A stretch of DNA of 64,000 bases from Fistulifera solaris (lineage: Eukaryota; Bacillariophyta; Bacillariophyceae; Naviculales; Stauroneidaceae): NCBI GenBank assembly GCA_030295235.1, contig AP026133.1:62001-126000 (forward strand), given 5' to 3'. Below the pieces are notes generated by a model that was given only the letters and a program-made list of their open reading frames with translations, was not told the origin of the DNA and searched no databases. Both the position numbers and the translations under genes were made by a program. Position 1 is the stretch's first letter. Each line of letters opens with the position of its first letter. This document shows positions 11,286-21,302 of this stretch, one piece after another.

Positions 11286-13627
11286 ATGAGTCACGCAACG
11301 AACGATTTGTTAGCGTCCTTGACGGGTGGTAGCGATTTGTTTCCCGAGGAACTCGTTGCTGGAAATCACACGACGTTGACGACCCACCAAACCACCACAA
11401 CATCGAAATTGATGCAATCGGGATTGTTGGGAGATGTAACGTCGGGAGATGGTTTGTTTGATGCCGTCGATGCACAGCAACAAGAACAGCAAGAAGAGGA
11501 AGAACAAGAACAACAAAAACAAATTCAGCAACAACAACAAGAAGTGGCTCGACGGCAGCAAGAAGAAGCGGCACGTCAACAAGCCGAATTGCAGCAACAA
11601 CAACAACAACAACAACAACATCAACATGAAATGAATCAACAAATGATGGAAAGTGTTTCATTAGGAGGAGGAGGAGGAGGAGGAGGAGGAGGAGAGTCGT
11701 ATCCGTTTGTTATGACACAGCAGCAGCACCAACAACCAGCGTATCCGCAACAGCAACGTCTCGTATATGCAACGCCTCCACGCATGACGCAACAGGGGAT
11801 GCCATTGCAGATGTCGCAACAACAGCAACAGCCGGTCACAATGCCTCAACCACCGCAACAACCGGGTATGTCTACCATGGGAATGCCTCCGCAGCAACAG
11901 AACTATCCGATGAATTCACAACCGCAGCAACAACAGACAGCCAATCAGCTGATGAGTCAATCTATGATGATGCCGCCGTCTCAACCGAATACGAATATTT
12001 CAATGATGAGTCAATCTATGATGATGCCTCCCGCGTCGTCGTATCATCCGCACCCGAATCCCAACAACATGACGGTGAATCATCCTCCGCAACAACCACA
12101 CGTGATGATGAATCATCCATCATCCACTACTTCTACCATGAATCAAAACGCTTCGTACGGACCACCCCATCCACCTACTTCTCATTTGTATGGGCCACCA
12201 CCCTTGGGTAATCCCATGGCGGGGATGCACAACATTCATCCGCAACAAGGAATACCACCCCAAATGCGTTCGTATCCGGTTCCGGCGGCGCCGACGCAGT
12301 ACGGGGCAGTCACAGTCGATCAACCCCTACTGTTGACCGGAAAAGGTAGTCTCTTTGTCAAATCGACGCCGTTTTGGTCGTATCAAATTGCCACGCAAGT
12401 GCCGCCGCATGTGTGGGTCGTGAGACGTCGGTTTCGGGATGTCGTGGCGTTGGAAGATCGATTGCGACAAGATTGTCCCGGGTGTATTCTGCCTCCGAGG
12501 TGAGTTTTGTATTTTTGTTTGTTGATGTGTATCTTCAATGGTGAAAAAGGTATAATATAGCCTTATATTTTGTGCTCGTCTCTCTTTTCCACAGACCGGA
12601 CAAACACGCGACCCGCGCCATTGAAGAAGCATCGGCACAACAATCGCAGGAATTTGCCATTCAACGTGCCAATGAACTCCAAGTGTATTTGCAACAACTC
12701 GTACAACATCCTATGGCTTCCCAATCAGGAACCCTCCGTTTCTTTTTGTCATTGCAAGACGAATTGGGCACGGCCTGGCCAGAAGTCAGTAGCAATGCCA
12801 TTACACGATTGGCAAATGCCGGTGTCGAAGCCGCCGTGAAAACTGCCGAGCAATGGACCCCGGAAACAGACAGTGAAGACAATGCTGAATTGTTGGCCTT
12901 GTATTCCATGGAAAGTATTCGGATGGGTGCGGTTTTACAAGCTGTTCCGAAACTCGAAGGTGCCTTGTCGTTGGTCCAAGAACATTCCGAATTGTGCGGA
13001 ACGGCTGGTATGGAAATGGGTCGATGGTTGAAACCGTCCGATGGAAACAGTGAAGGTTTGGAAATTGTGGCCGGCGCCTTGTTGCGGAGTGGTCGTCGCT
13101 CGAAGCGACTTTCGTTGGAATTGTCGGCCGCTTGTGCCTCGTATTCGCAGCAGTACAAATTGTGTCGGAATGAACGGTTGGCGTTCAGTGATCGTCGCGC
13201 CGCCTTACAACGTCGTTCGAAAGAACGCAAAAGTATGATGTCGGGGTATGCCGGCGCGTATGGATATCCCGCCGGCCAAGAAGCGGACGAAATCGGTCGT
13301 CGTTTGTTGTCGGAAGTGAGTCGGATTGCCGTTGATCGTCGTCGCGACTGGTCCGCCAGTCTAAAAATTATCGCCGCCAGTTTCAAAGAAGCCGCCGCGG
13401 AACGAGCGGCCATTTGGGAAGCCACCTTGACCCAGTTTGATCAACATTATCCTGGTTATGTCGAGTCGTATGCGCATACGCAGCAGCAGCAGCAGCAGTA
13501 TGCACGACAGCCGGAGCAGACACCGCAGTATACACAACTACAGGCCTCTGTGTATTCAGCATCTACCCCGCCACAAAGTCAAGTCATGCCTTCAACTGTT
13601 CCCCAGGGCATCTCTCAATCCAACTAA
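11286..13627 (+). CDS. PX-domain sorting nexin (Vps5/SNX type)
   Basis: Exons 11286-12499 and 12595-13627 (95-nt GT-AG intron) give 748 aa with no frame break. The N-terminal half is low complexity: Glu/Gln-rich stretch, poly-Gln, ten Gly in a row, then a Met/Pro/Gln-rich region. The PX domain starts near residue 345 and carries the phosphoinositide-binding pattern RRRFRDVVALEDRLR with LPPRPDK straddling the splice site. The rest is long, charged and helical, as expected of a BAR-like membrane-curving domain. PX-BAR sorting nexins bind PI3P on endosomes and serve retromer-type recycling. The start follows an A-rich leader, and earlier in-frame codons are not protein-like. It ends 121 bp from the convergent ESCRT-III gene. 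Confidence 0.9.
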
Positions 13628-13748
13628 ATAAGATGAAAGGTTAATACACAAAAACAATATAAAACAAGAATAAGAATCAATAAACTTTTCTCATCATGAT
13701 TATTCGATTGTAGAGAATACACTACACCTCCATCTCATCCGCAAAAAC

Positions 13749-14357
13749 TCAATTTCGCAAACTCGCTAGACGAGCTTCCAAATCACTGGTATCTCCAATT
13801 TTTTCTTGAGGTACTTTCTTCTTCCCAATCGGTCCCGCTTCGGTGAAAGCTTCTCCCAATTCTAGATTGTTCGCGTCGGCCACGACACTGATCAATTCAT
13901 CGACTTGTTCCGCCGGTGTCGAAGTCGCGGTGGTCGCATTCATAGTACCTTCCATATATCCCGCCTTGACATCCAAATCTTCAAACTGCTGCTCAAATTT
14001 ATCCATCGTCGCCGTCAATTGTTCAATATTCATCGATTGAATACTCTTGTCCATGCCTTTGACGACACCTTTCATACTGCTCGTAACTTGATTCATCCGG
14101 ACGGCCGTTTCGATCCGACTGCAACACGCCTCGAGACGACTCGCCATTCGCAAATGATTGAGAGCTTGATTCTTTTCGCGGATCGCATCTTGTCCATAAA
14201 TACGAGCATTTTCACTCAAATTAGCCGCAATGGCTTTTTTGAGCTTTTCGATGGCGGCTTTTTCGTTCTTTTGACATTTTTGGGCAGATCGTTGCATTTG
14301 TTTCGCGACAATTCGCATATTGATCATTTCTTCTTCTAAACTGATTTTGTTGCCCAT
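13749..14357 (-). CDS. ESCRT-III subunit, CHMP1/Vps46 (Did2) type
   Basis: 202 aa, single exon, intact. Snf7-family helical protein: basic N-terminal helices (ISLEEEMINMRIVAKQMQRS, KLKKAIAANLSENARIYGQ), an RLEACCSRIETAVRMNQVT segment typical of CHMP1, an acidic C-terminal half, and a terminal MIT-interacting motif LEARLASLRN. CHMP1 recruits Vps4 and helps disassemble ESCRT-III filaments during multivesicular-body sorting, cytokinesis and membrane repair. It is convergent with the sorting nexin gene, so two endosomal functions adjoin. Confidence 0.93.
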   Translation of the reverse strand: MGNKISLEEEMINMRIVAKQMQRSAQKCQKNEKAAIEKLKKAIAANLSENARIYGQDAIREKNQALNHLRMASRLEACCSRIETAVRMNQVTSSMKGVVKGMDKSIQSMNIEQLTATMDKFEQQFEDLDVKAGYMEGTMNATTATSTPAEQVDELISVVADANNLELGEAFTEAGPIGKKKVPQEKIGDTSDLEARLASLRN

Positions 14358-16426
14358 TGTTTGTGGTTTTCTTTTGTTATTATATAGAGTGTGTTGTAGT
14401 CGAAGAAAAGAAATGACAAAAGAAAAGAAACTAGAGGGAAAGGAAACGGAAAGAGAAGAAAGAATAATAACAGAAGAGAGATGCGTTACAATAAAACACT
14501 CCGTATAGTAGTAGTTGCGGCAAGAGTGAATGTTGCCTTGTGAGTCGTGCAGAAAGGTGGATCCAAACAGTCACGAGTCGCGAGATAATGTAGATCATGA
14601 GTATGACGTAAAGTCTTTGAAGTACGTTATATTATGTTATATTGCATTCAAACTATTCTACTTTCCATTGTGGTTGCTGGAACCCGGCCCAGCTTTTCTA
14701 CAAGCGATCAATGATACTAGTACATGAATTCTATAAATAGATTATTCATTTTGGTAGGAAAGAGTAGCCGAAACGCGAGAGAATGGATGTCAAGATGAGA
14801 AAAGGTCGTCGTCGATGCTTCCGAGATCGACACCAAAAGGAAACTTCGGCGTCGTGGGCCATAATGGAAGGCACTTGTACCTCAACCTTCAAATCCTTGA
14901 CGCTGATAATTATGGGATGACAAGGTCCACCGTAGAAAGATCTCGCATTCTTGGATCCTTGGCGCTTATCCTTTGGAAGTTCTTAGCGTGTCGCCCAGCC
15001 ATTGACAGTTGGGTCCGAAAGGCTTTGGAACGGACCATTCACGGTCGATGCGCTGTCCTACAGTAAAACATCAGGGTTCGAAGAGCCAGTTCTTCATCAA
15101 AAATTTCCATTCAATCCGTGGGAAATTAGGAAACCTGTTCTCGCTTCGCTCTTTGCCCCACGGCGTTACCACTGTAGTGCGAAAACAAATCATTGTGGAT
15201 GTATCGATGTTCTTTGCTTGTTTAAGAAAAGAATGTTGGATTTTACAATCCAAACCAAGAAGACAGGATTCTACAATCTGAACCAAAAAGACAGGATTTT
15301 GACAGGCGGTGGTGCATTCTTTCGCTAGGTCAACTGATGATTGATGTTCCCACACCAGCGGCGTAAGGTCACGGTCGGAATTCCTACAAAAAGGATTCTA
15401 CAAATGTTCGTTTGCTTGCAAAAAGGCTTAAATGCGACTCAAGGGATACGGAGAATAAAAGCCATCCTCTGCCAGGCCTGTCTTGGCAGCAATGGATCCT
15501 ACGATGATTTGTGATCGAAGCCAGAGACGCCTCAAGATTAACAAGAGATTTATCTGTCAATATCGTGAAGCACCCCGCTCAACAGTTCTCTGACCAAGGC
15601 ATATTTTTTGTGACAACAACCCAAAATCCAGTCGCATCAACGGTCGAAACTCGTCAAAAGCTGCATGTCAATTCGAGCTATTTCGTCAAAACAGGTCACG
15701 CGCGGACACAGAAGCCCACTCTTGAAGTTTTGTCTTTAATTTTTTTTAACCTTGAGCATATCAGCCTCAGAGTTCTATGCATGAACTGCAGGCACCCCGA
15801 TGTCGCTTACCAATACTTAACACTCGACAGAAATTTACAGTGCTCGTCCAATCCACAATTTTCGTTCGAACGGAAACCACAGTTAAAAAGATAAGAGTTG
15901 GTCATCTTTCTTTTATAAACTGGGTCTCTAGCAACGAATAAGTGGTACAACAATTCGAACAGGAAATGGTGATTAGTGCTTTTTTGGTAAATACTTTCTT
16001 TACATATTAATGTCATTACGATAAAAAATCTCCTAATTCACTGCTAGCTCTACGAGATCGACCGAGATAACTCTGCTTTCCGACCACCTGCAGTGAAACG
16101 CATTTATTCGATTGTTAAGGCTAGTCTCTGTTTGCCACCGATCCGAATTCAAGGGGGTAACGGATGAATTGAAGTAAACGATTTGGTTCAAGTCCAAATT
16201 CATCCGCACTTTCTTGGGGATAGCCGGGAGCACCGAGGCTGGCATATTGTAATTATTTAGGAAATGTTTTTAATGGATAGCCGGACTTTATTTGAAATGA
16301 AAGGAAGTCAAAGAGCTCCAACGATGAAGTTTGTGCGAGATCGGAGAAACAGGTGGAGGATTTTTCGGTGACTGCCTTGGGCTTCTTCGTCAACGGGCAC
16401 GAATTACAGCGTAGGGCAATAGTGTT
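14358..16426. other. 2-kb gap, no gene recognised
   Basis: Starts with the purine-rich upstream region of the ESCRT-III gene (14400-14470). Open frames are short and incoherent. It contains a small 28-bp tandem repeat (see 15238-15300). No RNA gene identified. Confidence 0.4.
15238..15300. repeat. 28-bp tandem repeat, 2.25 copies
   Basis: Unit 1 (15238-15265) and unit 2 (15266-15293) both read GGATTYTACAATCYRAACCA then ARAAGACA, differing at about four positions. A 7-base start of a third unit follows. GGATTCTACAA recurs once more near 15390. Local, non-coding. Confidence 0.7.
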
Positions 16427-16559
16427 TCCGGTATTTTGTGTTTATTGTCACTATTGAAGAACACGTGGTATTTGTTCTTTGAACTAAATTTGAAGCAACA
16501 TTTTCCCGTGTTTATGTTTGTTGTCACTATTGAAGAACACGTGGTGTGTTCTTCGAACT
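16427..16559. repeat. imperfect tandem duplication of about 60 bp
   Basis: TTGTCACTATTGAAGAACAC followed by GTGGT and a TGTTCTT(T/C)GAACT block occurs at about 16445-16485 and again at about 16520-16559. The preceding TTT(T)CC..GTGTTTAT portion is shared too. Period about 72 bp. Non-coding by appearance. Confidence 0.65.
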
Positions 16560-16894
16560 GGTTCGTTAGTACAGTCAAAGGAGGAAAATGAAGATGAATG
16601 ATGATTGATGATTGATGATGGATGATGGCTTCAAGATTGAAGACATAACCTAGTACCATTAGGGTTCCTGGAATTCCTTATTCTTATTCCCTGTCATCCT
16701 TTAGGTACCGGTAATAGGTAACACTAAGAGGTCGACCTCTCCGACGACTACAGACTACGGACCTCTCTCCGGATAGGATAGCGATACAGAACAGAGAACA
16801 CTTTGTGTATCATGAGTCAAGAGTCAAGAGGAGTCGTAGTGCCGTGCCAAAACACACCATGAGAATCATCATCGCCATTCAGCATTCAGCATCC

Positions 16895-16920
16895 ATACCT
16901 GGTACCGGTACCGGGTACCA
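16895..16920. repeat. GTACC-rich palindromic tract
   Basis: ACCTGGTACCGGTACCGGGT followed by ACCA: overlapping KpnI-type palindromes of the same class as positions 1-28. A tandem AGCAGTA pair follows. Confidence 0.6.
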
Positions 16921-17383
16921 GTAAGCAGTAAGCAGTAGGCACCACATGCTTCAACGAATCCGTAGTAAGGACAAAAAAATTGAACATCAATTCCTGAATG
17001 TGGACTTGAAAAGGCTTTGTGGATCCACTCCACAACCAAGTGGCGAGTTGCCCTACAGACATGTGGGACGATCCAAGCACCGAAATGGTCATTGTGATCT
17101 GTCGCATATCAGTGAATTCCAACACCAAATGAGAGGGGGAAAAGGAGTCGTGATCAGGTTGTGAGTTGACCATAGTACATGCACTTCGGTGATGCAACAG
17201 CATGCAGCATTCGGGATTCCAATCCATTACGATGCTGGTGGTGGCGTACTTTCGAAATCGCACCACCGCATTCCGTACCGCCAAACGTTGCGTTTCCGTC
17301 ATGTCATGTAAATACTCAGGATCATGCAATGGAACAAAGATACGTGGTTGTATCATTCTAGTTACTATGCTATTAGATAACAC
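16920..17383 (-). CDS. possible gene fragment, unrecognised
   Basis: The minus strand holds an open frame with protein-like composition in its first half, including RIFVPLHDPEYLHDM and ETQRLAVRNAVVRF, then becomes irregular towards the GTACC tract. No family is recognised, and no splice model extends it. It may be the remnant or one exon of a gene, or chance. Confidence 0.25.
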
Positions 17384-17574
17384 AGCAAGTATCGTACATG
17401 CAAAAGTAATTAGGATGATTTGTATCCAAAGTTTAAAAGGAAATTATGGACAACGCAAGGGGCACAATTTGGGATGTAAAAGGCTTTCTCGTGAAAGAAA
17501 AGGCCACACAGTGTGGGCCGATTTTTGCGCCATCCGTTACTCGTAGACTCTTCCAAGGCTCATTGCTCTCAGGC

Positions 17575-17597
17575 CTCTCTCTCTCTCTCTCTCTCTC
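17575..17597. repeat. (TC)n microsatellite
   Basis: About eleven uninterrupted CT dinucleotides. Similar CT tracts occur at 27068-27097 (inside an intron), 29272-29290 and 31865-31888. Confidence 0.85.
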
Positions 17598-17706
17598 TTT
17601 CTCGAACTATCAGCTCTCACTTTTCATTCCTTACTTGTTTACTTCCCTGTTCCCGTTCAGTCAAGACTTTTTTCTATAAAATATTGTGGTCCATGAGCAC
17701 GGTTCC

Positions 17707-18084
17707 CTAAAACACTGCTTTTGGTTGTGTCGCAACCAAATTGGCAGGACTACTCCCAACTTTCGTCGTTGCAATGTTTTCCGGTATGGTGGTAAGAACT
17801 GGCAGAGGACTCCGTAACCCCATCAATGACAAGGGTGATGCATTCCGATCGGCTTCTAATACCAGTTTCGATGGTGTTATCATTGGGTCATCGTGAATGA
17901 CCGTAGGCGGCGGCGGTAGCAGTGGTTCTCTCTTGATTGCTCTAGATGATGACAAGGATTCGTTTGCTACATGGTTCTGAGTCTTACAACAAGAGAACAG
18001 AGTTTGGAATGTTTGCTTCCATCCGCGTTTTCGTGTCGGACGTTCGGATCTCTGCGAAGAGTTGTTAGCGGTTGAATGATTCAT
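17707..18084 (-). CDS. hypothetical protein, 125 aa
   Basis: Chosen start at 18084 begins MNHSTANNSSQRSERP, a basic Ser-rich N-terminus. Then come a short hydrophobic/Cys stretch QTLFSCCKTQ, a poly-Pro patch (EPLLPPPPTVIHDDP) and a Ser/Pro-rich tail. The frame is open well upstream, but that part lacks protein-like composition, so it is treated as leader. No known domain. Divergent from 18796-19287. Confidence 0.45.
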   Translation of the reverse strand: MNHSTANNSSQRSERPTRKRGWKQTFQTLFSCCKTQNHVANESLSSSRAIKREPLLPPPPTVIHDDPMITPSKLVLEADRNASPLSLMGLRSPLPVLTTIPENIATTKVGSSPANLVATQPKAVF

Positions 18085-18795
18085 AATCCTTTTCTTGTTT
18101 CTTTCATTTCGTATGTGCATTTGTATGCAGCGAAAGTGATGCATGGTTTGCGTGGAAGAGAAGCACGACGATTGCAATGAATGAATGAGAGAGAAAGCCG
18201 GCAATTTATCTTTTTCTCTCTCGAAAGGTCTCGACCGATCGAAATCGAGTCCAGTCGTATTGTGAACCACGAAAGCGTCATAAGTCATAAGTGAGTGATG
18301 AGAAGGACAGACTGACACTTCCGTTGTGATCCCAAATTTCCGAACGCGAAATAGGAGTGGTACTCCGTTTGTACTTTTGTGAGAATACGGATCGCAGATT
18401 CCACGTACAGGTGAACTTTGTCTTGATAGTGAACAGATCGAAACTCGAACGGTTCGTTGAAGAAACGCTTGATCGACTCCGCGTCCTGTTGGTAGTTTGC
18501 GATCACAACGGAACAAATCAACCACAAAAACATCACATCATAATCCGAAAAGTCTCTTTATAATTCAAACCACAAACAAAATAATAACGAAATAAGATCC
18601 TCTCCGCGGAACGTTTTCAAATCCTTGCTTTTCCTGTGGCATTAGCGGTTCTCTTTCACGCAACTTGACACTTTGATTCTTCCACCATACAAACTATTCA
18701 AGGCAACGAAGACACAGACGAAGGCGAACTACTAGAGACTTTCTTGTTTGCGATAAGGTTACAATCAATCATCGACCTTGCTGAAATCTAATACC
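18085..18795. promoter_or_regulatory. divergent upstream region between two hypothetical genes
   Basis: About 710 bp between the start codons of the 17707-18084 (-) and 18796-19287 (+) genes. No conserved element recognised. Confidence 0.35.
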
Positions 18796-19287
18796 ATGAT
18801 CTACAAGTTCCCTTCTCGTCGAAAGCGGCAAAACAGTCATTCGAGCATGCCGGTGGTTTCCCCGATGGCGACTGATTCCTCCTCGTCATCGTTGACACTC
18901 AAGACGATCGTTCAAAACATTTATCATCGTCGCACTGCACCAAGTAACAACAAGACCAACAACAACAACAACAAGTCTCTCGAAAGATTATTCAAAGAAG
19001 GCGAAGGCAAAGAAGAAGAGCGCCATGATATTCCCATACAGGATAGCGATTTGAGCGAACCATTGCCAACTACCGACGAAGACCACGAAGAAGCCGAACA
19101 ACGCGAACCCATGGTCATCAAAACACATCGACGAACGTCTGCGACGGATTGGAACGAATTGGTGCAACGTGCCCAAAATACCCACAAGCAACATCATCGA
19201 CGGACTTTGGCCATGACGAATGACGAATTCATGGATGTCACCATGGTGTGTGACGAATTGCACGGCTCCTCGCTGTGTGTGGTATGA
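18796..19287 (+). CDS. hypothetical acidic/Asn-rich protein
   Basis: 163 aa from ATG at 18796. Basic, Ser-rich N-terminus (IYKFPSRRKRQNSHSSMP), an Asn/Lys run coded by an AAC repeat, an acidic middle (DEDHEEAEQREP), then RRTSATDWNELVQRAQNTHK and RRTLAMTNDEFMDVTMV. The two RRTSA/RRTLA sites look like basophilic kinase sites (inference). No membrane segment. Codon use is regular throughout, which favours a real gene. Function unknown. Confidence 0.55.
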   Translation: MIYKFPSRRKRQNSHSSMPVVSPMATDSSSSSLTLKTIVQNIYHRRTAPSNNKTNNNNNKSLERLFKEGEGKEEERHDIPIQDSDLSEPLPTTDEDHEEAEQREPMVIKTHRRTSATDWNELVQRAQNTHKQHHRRTLAMTNDEFMDVTMVCDELHGSSLCVV

Positions 19288-19659
19288 CACCCACCCTTAT
19301 ATTTGCCCACGATCCATCGAAAACGAAACATCAAACCGTGGCTGTACCATTTTCTATTTGCATAAACTCCACTGCCGAAATCCAATGTATGCATGCATGT
19401 ATATATACGTATTCTTTAAATACCACTAATATGAATTCAAACTGAACACAAAATAGATCCTAATTTTGCTGAAAAAAATATTGTGAGAATCGAGAGAAGT
19501 TCTACAAGACAATGGCACGAGTACAATTGTCACGGGCCCGCGAGCAAGAACAATCCATTTGCTTTCCATGCGTGTTTAGTTTGTCCAATATAGATGAATT
19601 TATAGTATTAAGTCTTTCGTGGACCATCGCTGCCTTTCTTCGCTCACTCAAACTTGCTT
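19288..19659. other. short convergent intergenic region
   Basis: Lies between the stop codons of 18796-19287 (+) and the PsbP-like gene (-). AT-rich; nothing else seen. Confidence 0.4.
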
Positions 19660-20286
19660 TTAAGTCAATTTGGGCATGAAACTACCGACGACATTGGCAT
19701 ATAATTCCGATCGTTTCTTCCAACGGCCTTCATTGCGAGCATTCGCATCCAAACTCCACAATTTACTCTTGTGGATAGTCAGCAACAACAATTGATGTGT
19801 TTGATCTGGCAAGGCGAATTCGAAGGTATAAAACAAGATACCGTCCGTGATGCGTTCACTGGCTTGCACAAGAGTAGCTTGATTGCGTTTGGCGGCCAAT
19901 TTGGGCCCCAATTCCTCCACAGTGCCCAAAGCAGCGACACTTTCGATACTCGATTTGACCGGTGTACTACTGAGTTTGATTTGCTCGAGAGGATCGACCA
20001 AATCTTGCCATTTGACGTCATAGGCACCGACTTCGCCATCGAATTTGTTCCATCCAGACGGTGCTAGCAAACGAAAGCCACGAGGACCATCTTGATACGG
20101 TTCCAACAAACCACCCATGCGTGTGACGACACGGGGTGTTTCTTCTGTCGGAAGTGCGAATGCTGCACTGGAAGAGGTAGCAATGACGGCTGTTGTCATG
20201 TGTTGCAGCGCTTCACGGCGTGAAGCAGGTGTCGTCCAAGCGGTAGTGAACGCGAGTAAGAGAGTGAATGTTGTGAATCGGAGCAT
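19660..20286 (-). CDS. PsbP-like thylakoid lumen protein
   Basis: 208 aa, intact. The N-terminus is layered as in complex plastids: an ER signal peptide (MLRFTTFTLLLAFTTA) ending in an aromatic at the cleavage point (A|W, like the diatom A|F motif), a short transit part, then a twin-arginine lumen signal (SRREALQHMTTAVIATSSSA to A-F-A-L-P). The mature part fits the PsbP fold: GFRLLAPSGWNKFDGEVGAY, VKWQDLVDPLEQIKLSS, then THQLLLLTIHKSKLWSL and RWKKRSELYANVVGSF. PsbP-family proteins support photosystem II or other lumen functions; which subgroup this is cannot be decided by eye. The gene supports a plastid-bearing stramenopile host. Confidence 0.88.
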   Translation of the reverse strand: MLRFTTFTLLLAFTTAWTTPASRREALQHMTTAVIATSSSAAFALPTEETPRVVTRMGGLLEPYQDGPRGFRLLAPSGWNKFDGEVGAYDVKWQDLVDPLEQIKLSSTPVKSSIESVAALGTVEELGPKLAAKRNQATLVQASERITDGILFYTFEFALPDQTHQLLLLTIHKSKLWSLDANARNEGRWKKRSELYANVVGSFMPKLT

Positions 20287-21302
20287 TTTTTCTCGTTTGT
20301 GTCTCTATTGAATGTTGCCTGTTATTGTTTGTCACTTGATTTATTTTTTCAAGTGATGAATGAATGGATAAATGTATGAGTGAACAATTCTTTCTATGTT
20401 ATTCTTCTTTCGAATAAAATTATATCTGTTGCTGCGTTTTCATTGCGGTCGTCGGCTCACCGGATCATCAATTATCATCATCATCATCATCGCCGGTTCA
20501 AAATGTGTCGGAGGGTCTGCGCGATGACGACTGACTCACTCATTGAAACATACGTATGGGTCACGAATCCGACGTGACTCAATGGATCGCTGTTGACTAC
20601 CGAGGGCCTTATTTTCTGGTTGTCTGCAGGTCTAAAAGGATGCAGTCAATATCACAAACAGGATGTAGATGCCAATTCTTTCGAAAAATAAATTAATTTA
20701 CTTGTTTAATACGGAGTATTTGGGACGCACCTGCTGGTAGCTGGTACCCCAGTACAAGTACCAGGTACTTGTACAGGAGTTACTGAACCTTGCTTCGATT
20801 TTGGAATGACAACATCCTGTCGCACTGGTACCTCTCAGCCGTTTGACGGTTCCTTGGAGAAGACAGACCCTACCTGTTACTGTCGTAGCGGTTTGATTCG
20901 ATACCGTAATTCATCCCCAATCCCCAATCCCCAATGCACTCCCTCATCTAATCTGTACCTGGTACAAAGTACAAAAGTGCGATGTCCGTGGACGAGAGCT
21001 CGTCGCCTTTTAGGAGAAGTCTCGGAGCTCGCAGCCTTACAGAAATGCCCATTCGAAGTTCATTGCGTTTCAAACGACGAAATAACAAAGTCTCTACCAT
21101 TTATCATTATTCTGTGTTCTTGTACGATACATAATGCATATCAAAGAACAATAACAACGCGAAGAAGAACAGAACTTGACCAGATCAGAGCGTTATAATC
21201 ATAATAAGAATACTATCGGCAACTTTCCTTTTTTCTCTTTCTCGCAATCGCCTTGTTTCGATCAATCGCTTTCTTGACAACATAAATAATAACATAATAA
21301 CA
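20287..21302. promoter_or_regulatory. divergent upstream region, PsbP-like gene and first phosphate transporter
   Basis: About 1 kb with no coherent gene. Contains a CATCAT microsatellite (20470-20490), an ATACGGAGTATT word (about 20710) and a GTACC-rich tract. Both flanking genes start outward from it. Confidence 0.4.
20734..20776. repeat. GTACC/GTACT-rich palindromic tract
   Basis: GGTACCCCAGTACAAGTACC followed by AGGTACTTGTAC: nested GTAC palindromes, with GTACTTG/CAAGTAC inverted copies that could form a hairpin. Another small cluster sits near 20955-20970. Confidence 0.6.

Noticed and set aside
11155-11897. Long minus-strand open frames rich in Leu, Val, Cys or Ser
   Set aside because: They are the complement of the CAA/CAG and GGA repeats inside the sorting nexin gene and have no independent support.
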